This document shows positions 1 through 5,167 of a stretch of DNA of 7,612 nt, piece after piece. A program made the translations under genes and the position numbers. The notes under the pieces are model-generated. The model searched no databases. It worked only from the letters and a program-made list of their open reading frames with translations, and had not been told where the DNA came from. Positions within the stretch are counted from its first letter, which is position 1. Every line of letters begins with the position of its first letter. The stretch lies in contig JANYGE010000083.1 in assembly GCA_025362535.1 (NCBI GenBank), forward strand, positions 1 to 7,612, given 5' to 3'. The DNA is from Hyphomicrobiales bacterium (GTDB taxonomy: Bacteria > Pseudomonadota > Alphaproteobacteria > Rhizobiales > Aestuariivirgaceae).

Positions 1-293
1 CAGCCATGCCAAGACCGCGCCGGAATGCCCAAGTCTTGCAAAACAATGGCGAGAAGCCCCGCCGTCACCTGTTCACCAGAGGCAACTATGGCATCATATT
101 CGCGCAAATCATGAACGGCTGAGGCTTGTTTGCACCATTCCACCAGTTGATTGGTGGTGCCAGCCATGGCAGATACCACAACGGCAACATGGTGCCCCGC
201 CTTCACTTCGCGTTCAACATGGCGCGCCACGTTGCGGATGCGCTCAATATCCGCAACCGATGTTCCGCCGAATTTCATAACCAAACGGCCCAT
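1..293 (-). CDS. lysC: Aspartate kinase, N-terminal part (gene runs off the left edge)
   Basis: Aspartate kinase phosphorylates L-aspartate with ATP, the first step of the pathway to lysine, threonine, methionine and diaminopimelate, in the cytoplasm. Only the first 97 codons are visible. They start MGRLVMKFGGTSVADIERIR, and KFGGTSV (residues 7-13) is the nucleotide-binding signature of the amino acid kinase fold in aspartokinases. VVVSAMAGTTNQL (38-50), YDAIVASGEQVTAGLLA (66-82) and PARSWHG (91-97) are further family-typical blocks. The start at 293 is supported by a GAGGA Shine-Dalgarno 7 nt upstream. The internal Met6 is less likely, because alphaproteobacterial LysC proteins usually carry a few residues before MKFGG. 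The rest of the catalytic domain and the C-terminal ACT domains lie outside the window, so feedback regulation cannot be judged. The gene is divergent from ubiG. Confidence 0.96.
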   Translation of the reverse strand, partial: MGRLVMKFGGTSVADIERIRNVARHVEREVKAGHHVAVVVSAMAGTTNQLVEWCKQASAVHDLREYDAIVASGEQVTAGLLAIVLQDLGIPARSWHG

Positions 294-300
294 CAGCCCG

Positions 301-305
301 TCCTC
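301..305 (-). promoter_or_regulatory. Ribosome binding site of lysC
   Basis: On the minus strand GAGGA lies 7 nt upstream of the ATG at 293. It is one of the best Shine-Dalgarno matches in the window and supports that start. Confidence 0.7.
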
Positions 306-317
306 ATAAAAATAACA

Positions 318-332
318 GCCGCAAGGTGCGGC
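318..332 (-). promoter_or_regulatory. Hairpin with T-tract in the lysC leader (attenuator-like)
   Basis: Read toward lysC, GCCGCA-CCT-TGCGGC forms a perfect 6-bp GC-rich stem with a 3-nt loop. It is followed at once by a T-rich tract (TGTTATTTTTA) and then the lysC Shine-Dalgarno. The shape resembles a short Rho-independent terminator inside the leader. It could be an attenuator, an mRNA-stabilising hairpin or chance. I see no leader peptide rich in Lys or Thr codons and no room for a lysine riboswitch. Confidence 0.35.
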
Positions 333-356
333 GCGGCGTACTCTTAGGTGAGGGCA

Positions 357-384
357 CATATATATGCAATAATGTGACACTCAA
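357..384 (-). promoter_or_regulatory. Possible sigma-70-type promoter for lysC
   Basis: On the minus strand TTGAGT (384-379) is followed after 16 nt by TATATG (362-357). Each hexamer matches the sigma-70 consensus at 4 of 6 positions. A start about 7 nt downstream would give a leader of roughly 55 nt containing the 318-332 hairpin. The -10 falls in a perfect 10-bp palindrome CATATATATG (357-366) near the middle of the lysC-ubiG gap, which offers the same TATATG on the other strand for ubiG. No convincing -35 was found for ubiG. This is assigned from sequence only. Confidence 0.3.
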
Positions 385-403
385 TTTCAGGTAACAATTT
401 GCA

Positions 404-1156
404 ATGACAATAGATACAAACCCCTTCATTTCCAGCCTTGATCCGGCAGAAGTCGAAAAATTCTCTAAAATGGCAGCCGAATGGTGGAATCCGAACGGCA
501 AATTCGGGGTTTTGCATAAATTTAACCCGGTAAGACTGGCTTATGTAAAAGAGCAAGTCTGCGCCCGCTTAGGGCTGGACCCGATGGAACGGGAACCTTT
601 TAAAGGCTTACGATTCCTAGATATCGGCTGTGGCGGAGGTCTTTTATGCGAGCCCATGGCCCGTTTGGGGGCCAATGTCGTGGGGGTGGATCCTTCGGAA
701 AAAAACATCAAAACGGCCTCGATCCATGCCGCCGAGGTGGAGTTGCAGATAGATTACCGCATCGGCACTGCCGAAGATTTGGCCGCAGCAGGTGAAAAAT
801 TCGATGTAATCCTGAATATGGAGGTGATCGAACACGTCGCCAACCCACAAAATTTCACCGCAACCTGTGTGAGCCTGATGAAACCAGACGGCCTCATGTT
901 CGTGGCCACCCTCAACCGCACCCTAAAATCCTTCGCACTCGCCATCGTCGGTGCCGAATATGTTTTAGGCTGGTTGCCACGTGGCACCCATGAATGGGAA
1001 AAATTTATTAAGCCAATGGAACTCAAAGAGTGGCTGAGCGCATCAGGTGCCACGACCAAAGCCGAAAGCGGTGTCACTTATCACCCCATCGCCAGCGAAT
1101 GGCGCAGGGCAAAAGACATGGATGTGAATTATATGCTGGTGGCGCAGAGGGTTTAG
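404..1156 (+). CDS. ubiG: Ubiquinone biosynthesis O-methyltransferase UbiG
   Basis: This 250-residue SAM-dependent enzyme performs both O-methylations of the ubiquinone ring (the 2-polyprenyl-6-hydroxyphenol and 3-demethylubiquinol steps), working at the inner face of the cytoplasmic membrane. Family features run in order. [19 protein letters not shown] (16-34) is the typical UbiG N-terminus. [10 protein letters not shown] (72-81) is SAM motif I, with acidic Asp96 in [24 protein letters not shown] (133-145) is the post-I/II region. NRTLKSF (171-177) and [17 protein letters not shown] (191-207) are UbiG-specific. Length is normal. The start codon has only a weak AGG-like element (CAGGT, 388-392) upstream but matches the family N-terminus; the next Met (23) would cut off conserved residues. 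It is divergent from lysC and converges on the DUF1178 gene with 2 bp between the stop codons. Confidence 0.96.
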   Translation: MTIDTNPFISSLDPAEVEKFSKMAAEWWNPNGKFGVLHKFNPVRLAYVKEQVCARLGLDPMEREPFKGLRFLDIGCGGGLLCEPMARLGANVVGVDPSEKNIKTASIHAAEVELQIDYRIGTAEDLAAAGEKFDVILNMEVIEHVANPQNFTATCVSLMKPDGLMFVATLNRTLKSFALAIVGAEYVLGWLPRGTHEWEKFIKPMELKEWLSASGATTKAESGVTYHPIASEWRRAKDMDVNYMLVAQRV

Positions 1157-1158
1157 AT

Positions 1159-1599
1159 TCAATTCCCATCCTCAGGCAACCTCGGAATGGGATGCACCTC
1201 AATTCCTTCCTCAATCAGGGCCTTGGCATCATCAGCCGTCGCCTCACCATAGATTGGACGTTCTTTCACTTCTTTGAAATGAATCTTACGTGCTTCATCG
1301 GCAAACTTATCACCAACATTTTCAGAATTTTCGGTCACGTGTTTGCGATATTCGCGCATCATCTGCATCATGGCAGCAGCGCGCGGATCAACCGGACCAG
1401 CGGCCATCGCTTGCACATCAGCCCGACGATTGCTTTTTGCCCGAATGCCCGGGGCCATAATTTGTTTTTCAATTTTCGTCACACCGCAAACCGTGCAGGA
1501 AATCAACCCGCGCTTGGCTTGTTTATCGTAAGCGGCACTATCGGAAAACCAGCCATCAAATTCATGGCCTTTCGCACAGATGAGATCGTAGCGAATCAA
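1159..1599 (-). CDS. DUF1178 family protein (putative zinc ribbon)
   Basis: This 146-residue protein of unknown function belongs to DUF1178, a family common in Proteobacteria. The family N-terminus is clear: MIRYDLICAKGHEFDGWF (1-18). C8, H12 and the pair C35-xx-C38 (SCTVCG) form a likely zinc-ribbon knuckle. A charged, Ala/Met-rich middle leads to the conserved tail IYGEATADDAKALIEEGIE (117-135) and PIPRLPED (137-144). There is no signal peptide or membrane segment, so it is probably cytoplasmic. The start codon is TTG at 1599-1597. It overlaps the stop of the upstream hydrolase gene (TTGA) and has AGGTGA 4 nt upstream, so translation is probably coupled. It is the last gene of the comF-grxC-hydrolase operon. 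Confidence 0.9.
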   Translation of the reverse strand: MIRYDLICAKGHEFDGWFSDSAAYDKQAKRGLISCTVCGVTKIEKQIMAPGIRAKSNRRADVQAMAAGPVDPRAAAMMQMMREYRKHVTENSENVGDKFADEARKIHFKEVKERPIYGEATADDAKALIEEGIEVHPIPRLPEDGN

Positions 1600-2426
1600 G
1601 CCTTCACCTGCGAAAGCGAAAACTCCCGCGCATGCACCAAAGCTGGAATCCGCGCCCGAGCGGCAGCTGATTCTGCCGGATCAATTTCAAACAGCAAATA
1701 TTCAGGATCAACACCAGCCTCAGCAATCACTTGGCCCCATGGGTTCACAACCTTGCTATGGCCGAAAGTTTCGCGCCCTGAATCATGCATGCCCCCTTGC
1801 GCCGCCGCAATGATATAACTGCCCGTTTCAATAGCGCGGGCCCGCAGCAACACATGCCAATGGGGTTTGCCAGTTGGAACTGTAAAGGCCGCTGGCACAA
1901 CCAGAACATCTGCGCCAGCCTTAGCGAGCGCATGATACAAAGCTGGGTGCCGCACATCATAACAAATTGAAAGACCAAGCTGGCAAAATGGCAGTTCAAC
2001 TTTCACGGCTTCAGAACCCGCCGTATAAGTTTCCGACTCGCGATACTTATCGCCATTGGGCAAATCCACATCAAACAAATGGATCTTATCATAACGCGCC
2101 ACAATCTCACCCTTGGGACTAAACAATAGAGTACGATTGACCAGCTTGCCATCATCGCCCTTCAGCGCCATCGACCCAATATGCAGCCAAATCTCTAATT
2201 TTGCCGCCAGTGCCGAAAATCCGTGCACAGACGAATCATCCGCTTCCGTCATCACCACAGCTTTTAGTCGCTCACGGTCTGGCTCAAATATATTGGTCAT
2301 TTCGGGAGTGGAAATAAATGTCGCCCCTTGCGAAGCAGCCTGCCGGATCAGCTTTGAGGCTTCCGTCAAATTCACCGCCATCTCGCGCGATGAACGCAAT
2401 TGAATAAGGCCTGCTTTAAAACTCAT
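1596..2426 (-). CDS. Carbon-nitrogen hydrolase, Nit1-like (probable deaminated glutathione amidase)
   Basis: This 276-residue nitrilase-superfamily hydrolase has the Glu-Lys-Cys triad in place: Glu42 in STPEMTN, Lys114 in RYDKIHLFDVDLP and Cys155 in GLSICYDVRHP. PHWHVLLRARAIETGSYIIA (188-207), AAQGG (208-212) and FGHSKVVNPWGQVIAEAG (221-238) closely resemble Nit1, the amidase that clears deaminated glutathione (the amide left when transaminases act on glutathione). The omega-amidase Nit2 is the main alternative; these families cannot be separated safely by eye. Length is normal and no signal peptide is present, so it is cytoplasmic. The ATG overlaps the grxC stop (ATGA) and no strong Shine-Dalgarno is seen, suggesting translational coupling. 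Location directly behind a glutaredoxin gene agrees with a glutathione-related role, but substrate is inferred. Confidence 0.88.
   Translation of the reverse strand: MSFKAGLIQLRSSREMAVNLTEASKLIRQAASQGATFISTPEMTNIFEPDRERLKAVVMTEADDSSVHGFSALAAKLEIWLHIGSMALKGDDGKLVNRTLLFSPKGEIVARYDKIHLFDVDLPNGDKYRESETYTAGSEAVKVELPFCQLGLSICYDVRHPALYHALAKAGADVLVVPAAFTVPTGKPHWHVLLRARAIETGSYIIAAAQGGMHDSGRETFGHSKVVNPWGQVIAEAGVDPEYLLFEIDPAESAAARARIPALVHAREFSLSQVKA
1604..1609 (-). promoter_or_regulatory. Ribosome binding site fixing the TTG start of the DUF1178 gene
   Basis: On the minus strand AGGTGA ends 4 nt before the TTG at 1599 and lies inside the last codons of the hydrolase gene. With the family-matching N-terminus MIRYDL it supports the non-ATG start. 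Confidence 0.6.
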
Positions 2427-2683
2427 GCTGAAACCAACAAAGCATCAAGCCCACGCTTTGCTTCTAAGGCATGCAGTTCATCACAACCGCCCACATGCAC
2501 AGCGCCAATGAAAATCTGCGGAACCGAACGGCGCCCGCCAGCGCGTGCCATCATCCGTTGACGCTCAGCAGGATCATAAGTCACATCAATTTCCTCAAAT
2601 TTCACGCCTTTTTTGTTCAGAAGGTTTTTGGCCATCATGCAATAAGGGCAGCTATTGGTTGTATAAATTACTATCTGCGTCAT
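2423..2683 (-). CDS. grxC: Glutaredoxin 3 (GrxC-type dithiol glutaredoxin)
   Basis: This small cytoplasmic thiol-disulfide oxidoreductase uses glutathione to reduce protein disulfides and mixed disulfides. It carries the dithiol active site CPYC (residues 12-15 from this start), the cis-proline loop SVPQIFI (53-59) and the glutathione-binding GGCDEL (65-70). Two in-frame ATGs lie 6 nt apart, at 2689 and 2683. The purine-rich GGAAAG at 2695-2690 touches the first with no spacer but is 6 nt from the second, so I chose 2683. It yields 86 residues starting MTQIVIYTTNSCPYC, which fits other GrxC N-termini; the alternative adds only Met-Thr. It lies 13 nt after the comF stop and overlaps the following hydrolase gene by ATGA. 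Confidence 0.93.
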   Translation of the reverse strand: MTQIVIYTTNSCPYCMMAKNLLNKKGVKFEEIDVTYDPAERQRMMARAGGRRSVPQIFIGAVHVGGCDELHALEAKRGLDALLVSA

Positions 2684-2689
2684 CGTCAT

Positions 2690-2695
2690 CTTTCC
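2690..2695 (-). promoter_or_regulatory. Ribosome binding site deciding the grxC start
   Basis: On the minus strand GGAAAG is 6 nt upstream of the ATG at 2683 and has no spacer to the ATG at 2689. The spacing favours the downstream start. Confidence 0.5.
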
Positions 2696-2696
2696 G

Positions 2697-3488
2697 TCAT
2701 GCCTCTATATGCATTCGGTGCGGCTCTTTCACAAGAGCGAAGGTGAGCACATAAACACGAGTCACCCCGGCTTTTTTGAGAACCTCAGCACAGGCGGCCA
2801 ATGTGGCCCCAGTGGTACGCACATCATCCACCAGAACAATAGTCTTGCCAGCCACCAAAGCCACTTTTTCAAATGGCACTTGAAAAGCCCTCCGCACATT
2901 CTTGCGCCGCGCCTCTGCATTCAAACCCACTTGTTGGCGCGTGGGTTGGGTACGCAATAAAATATCAGTGGCGAAAATCTTTCCCGCCGCTTCGGCAATC
3001 GGTTGTGCCAAAAACGCGGCCTGATTAAACCGACGTTTCCACAACCGTGATTTATGCAAAGGCACTGGCATCACCATATCAGCCTCAGCCAATAGGTCTC
3101 GCCCCGTGCGTGCCATCATCCGCGCCATAAATAGCCCCGCCTCAGTGTTGTCCCGATATTTAAGGCCGTGCACCAGGCCTTTGGCCGCATCATCAAACAC
3201 CACGCAAGCACGGCCACGGTCCCACGGTGGTGGATCAGCCAAGGCTTGCGCGCTCAAACTGCCAGCCCCCTGATCATAGGCAAAGGGCAAACCTAACACA
3301 TCACAAAGCGGGTCTTCCAAATAGGTAAGCTTCTGCCAGCATGCCGTGCACAGGCTGGCCCCGGTTTGCACCGCCATACGACAGCTCAGGCACTTGGGAG
3401 GTGTGATCAAATCCACCAGCCTGCGCAAAAGTGAAAGCATCAAGCCACGCTGGAAACGCTTTGGTTTTTCCGCTAGCAGATCATCCAT
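2697..3488 (-). CDS. comF: ComF family protein (phosphoribosyltransferase-like)
   Basis: ComF/GntX-type protein of 263 residues. In naturally transformable bacteria ComF is needed for uptake or processing of imported DNA; in most alphaproteobacteria its role is unproven. An N-terminal zinc finger is formed by C33-xx-C36 and C47-xx-C50. The phosphoribosyltransferase domain shows VMPVPLHKSRLWKRRFNQA (139-157), RTQPTRQQVGLNAEARRKNV (179-198) and the PRPP-binding loop IVLVDDVRTTGATL (217-230). Many relatives have a further Cys pair before GxPF; here only C62 is seen (PLCDVLGLPF). The ATG at 3488 overlaps the start of the divergent methyltransferase gene. Its nearest purine run, AGGGG, is 13 nt away, rather far. 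Met17 (ATG at 3440, MLSLLRRLVDLITPPKC) is a realistic alternative, since many ComF proteins begin about that far before the first Cys. It is the first gene of the minus-strand operon. Confidence 0.92.
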   Translation of the reverse strand: MDDLLAEKPKRFQRGLMLSLLRRLVDLITPPKCLSCRMAVQTGASLCTACWQKLTYLEDPLCDVLGLPFAYDQGAGSLSAQALADPPPWDRGRACVVFDDAAKGLVHGLKYRDNTEAGLFMARMMARTGRDLLAEADMVMPVPLHKSRLWKRRFNQAAFLAQPIAEAAGKIFATDILLRTQPTRQQVGLNAEARRKNVRRAFQVPFEKVALVAGKTIVLVDDVRTTGATLAACAEVLKKAGVTRVYVLTFALVKEPHRMHIEA

Positions 3489-3492
3489 GATC
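3479..3492. promoter_or_regulatory. Dyad over two overlapping divergent start codons
   Basis: GATCAT (3479-3484), CC, ATGATC (3487-3492) form a perfect 6-bp inverted repeat with a 2-bp centre. It lies over the ATG of comF (minus, 3488-3486) and the ATG of the divergent methyltransferase gene (plus, 3487-3489). It could be an operator or simply the result of two Asp/Ile-rich N-termini meeting. There is no non-coding DNA here, so promoters for either gene must lie in the other gene's coding sequence if these starts are right. Confidence 0.25.
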
Positions 3493-4314
3493 GATGAAAC
3501 ACCCCTGATCTTTGACCGTGCACTCTATCTGGCCCGCCAGAAAAAGGCCAGCGGCACTGAGATTTTGCAAAATCACATGGCCACCGAATTAGACGAGCGC
3601 CTATCTTTGATCATGCGTCGCCTGCCACAGGCTCTCGTCATCACGCAAGCCTCGCAAATTATTGTTGACACTTTGAAAGTGTCCGGAAAATTTGATGCCG
3701 TCACGCAAATTGAACCAAGTGCCAATGATACGTTGAACCGGCCTGATTTAAACTATGACTGCATTATCAGCCTGTTAGATTTGCACTGCGTGAATGATGT
3801 GCCAGGTCATCTCGCCCAATTGGGCCGTGCCCTCAAAGCGGATGGACTTCTGTTGGTCGCTTTTTTTGCGGGCGACACACTGCATGAACTTCGTCAAAGC
3901 TGGCTTGATGCTGAACTGGAAATCACCGGCGGTGTATCACCCCGCGTGGCCCCGATGATTGGGGTTCGCGAGTTGGGCGGGCTGATGCAGCGCGCTGGCC
4001 TTGCCTTGCCAGTTGCAGACATGGACCACACCACCGTGCGTTATGCGGATGTGTTAGCGCTGATGCGCGAAATCAAATCATTCGGATATGCTAATCCCCT
4101 GATCGGCCGCAGCAACAAGCTGGCGTCTCGCCGCCTCTTCACCAAAATGGCTGAACACTATCACGCCAACTTCACTGACGCAGATGGTCGTATCCACGCC
4201 ACATTAGAAATAGCCTGGGCCATGGCCTGGAAACCCCATGAAAGCCAACCAAAACCGCTGAAGCCGGGAAGTGCGACACAAAGCTTGGCGATAGTGCTTC
4301 AAACCAAACGATGA
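3487..4314 (+). CDS. Methyltransferase-fold protein, NDUFAF5-like (complex I assembly factor family)
   Basis: This 275-residue protein resembles mitochondrial NDUFAF5 (C20orf7), which hydroxylates an arginine of the complex I subunit NDUFS7; the bacterial homologue may modify NuoB. Family blocks are the N-terminus IFDRALYLARQKKA (8-21), SLLDLHCVNDVPGHLAQLGR (95-114), ADGLLLVAFFAGDTLHELR (118-136), GGVSPRVAPMIGVRELGGLM (148-167) and the hallmark C-terminus AWKPHESQPKPLKPGSATQS (247-266). The glycine-rich SAM motif I expected after the first strand is not recognisable: the segment reads ALVITQASQ (49-57). The start at 3487 matches the family N-terminus; the frame stays open upstream to 3346, but that stretch is antisense to comF and unlike the family. 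No Shine-Dalgarno is visible, so translation may be leaderless or weak. BioC-like misannotation is common for this family. Confidence 0.85.
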   Translation: MIDETPLIFDRALYLARQKKASGTEILQNHMATELDERLSLIMRRLPQALVITQASQIIVDTLKVSGKFDAVTQIEPSANDTLNRPDLNYDCIISLLDLHCVNDVPGHLAQLGRALKADGLLLVAFFAGDTLHELRQSWLDAELEITGGVSPRVAPMIGVRELGGLMQRAGLALPVADMDHTTVRYADVLALMREIKSFGYANPLIGRSNKLASRRLFTKMAEHYHANFTDADGRIHATLEIAWAMAWKPHESQPKPLKPGSATQSLAIVLQTKR

Positions 4315-4358
4315 GTAACTCAAAATAAATTCAAGTCAAATAATAATGAGCACGTAAA
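4315..4358 (+). promoter_or_regulatory. AT-rich gap upstream of the fkbM gene, possible promoter
   Basis: This 44-bp gap is very AT-rich and contains TAATAAT (4341-4347), a plausible -10-like element, but I see no good -35 at the right distance. A weak GAG (4348-4350) is the only Shine-Dalgarno candidate, 8 nt before the ATG at 4359. No terminator hairpin separates the preceding gene, so read-through is possible. Confidence 0.2.
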
Positions 4359-5153
4359 ATGAAACTCCCATTAAAATCGATTAGAAAAAAACTTTCGAGT
4401 GCCTTCAATATTACATTCATCAAGCATGATATATATTTACAGCTCAAGCAGAGCGCTCATGACAACCAACACGCTGCAAACGCTTTGGAATTGCTGCGTT
4501 CATACTCTGTGAAACTCGGAGGTCAGATGTTAAATCAATTGGATTTTACAAAATCTCAAATGTACCAAGACCTATTTGTATTGGCTGAGTGCGATTTTAG
4601 AAGAAATGGCTTCTTTGTAGAGTTTGGTGCAACCAATGGCTTAGATTTAAGTAACACATATTTAATGGAAAAGAATTTTGGATGGGAAGGCATTTTAGCA
4701 GAGCCCGCCAAGATATGGCTTGCTGAGTTAAACAAGAACAGAACTGCCAAGATTGACACCAGAAGTGTATGGTCTACGTCCGATTCAACATTGCAATTTG
4801 AAGAGTGTGTGACACCAGAATTATCAACAATTAAGGAATTCAGAGATTCTGACGCTCATAAGAATACGCGCAAGAATTATAAAACTTACACCGTGAATTC
4901 AGTCTCTCTCAATGATCTTTTGGAGCAGCACAAAGCACCAAAATTGATTGACTATCTTTCTATCGACACCGAGGGAAGTGAGTTTGATATTCTAAACGCT
5001 TTCGATTTTTCCGCCCACAAATTTAAAGTCATAACTTGTGAACATAATTTTACCGATAGTAGAGTAAAAATATACGATCTTCTTACCTCCAAAGGATATA
5101 TCCGAAAATTTGAAAAACTCTCACTCTGGGATGATTGGTATGTAAAAGCCTAG
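4359..5153 (+). CDS. FkbM family methyltransferase
   Basis: This 264-residue SAM-dependent methyltransferase belongs to the FkbM (Methyltransf_21) family, whose members O-methylate sugars, polyketides or other small molecules. The real substrate is unknown. QDLFVLAECDFRRNGFFVEF (70-89) and GATNG (90-94) carry SAM motif I. LMEKNFGWEGILAEPA (102-117) holds the acidic residue of the second strand. DYLSIDTEGSEFDIL (198-212) is the family's most typical block, followed by VITCEHNFTDSR (224-235). About 65 N-terminal residues precede the domain and are basic then helical; no signal peptide or clear membrane segment is seen. Composition differs sharply from the neighbours: 4381-4440 has 16 G/C of 60, against 41 of 60 at 3961-4020. 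This suggests recent acquisition. FkbM genes often sit in surface-polysaccharide clusters, but none is visible here. It converges on secA, 14 bp apart. Confidence 0.88.
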   Translation: MKLPLKSIRKKLSSAFNITFIKHDIYLQLKQSAHDNQHAANALELLRSYSVKLGGQMLNQLDFTKSQMYQDLFVLAECDFRRNGFFVEFGATNGLDLSNTYLMEKNFGWEGILAEPAKIWLAELNKNRTAKIDTRSVWSTSDSTLQFEECVTPELSTIKEFRDSDAHKNTRKNYKTYTVNSVSLNDLLEQHKAPKLIDYLSIDTEGSEFDILNAFDFSAHKFKVITCEHNFTDSRVKIYDLLTSKGYIRKFEKLSLWDDWYVKA

Positions 5154-5167
5154 ATCCTCGAATAACC

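Noticed and set aside
126..347. Short plus-strand frame over the lysC start
   Set aside because: It is antisense to the conserved N-terminus of LysC and extends into the hairpin leader; no family features.
1164..1192. Inverted repeat TCCCAT...ATGGGA as a terminator after ubiG
   Set aside because: The stem is only 6 bp with a 17-nt loop and no T-tract follows on either strand; it also lies within the DUF1178 coding sequence.
1030..1818. 262-codon plus-strand open frame
   Set aside because: It lies antisense to the DUF1178 and hydrolase genes and overlaps the end of ubiG. The translation has no recognisable domain, and the opposing frames are clearly real genes.
3346..3486. 47-codon upstream extension of the NDUFAF5-like gene
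   Set aside because: It is antisense to the ComF zinc-finger region and does not resemble the family N-terminus, which begins naturally at the ATG at 3487.
5154..5167. Terminator between the convergent fkbM and secA genes
   Set aside because: The gap is only 14 bp, and I find no hairpin with a T-tract in it or in the adjoining coding ends.
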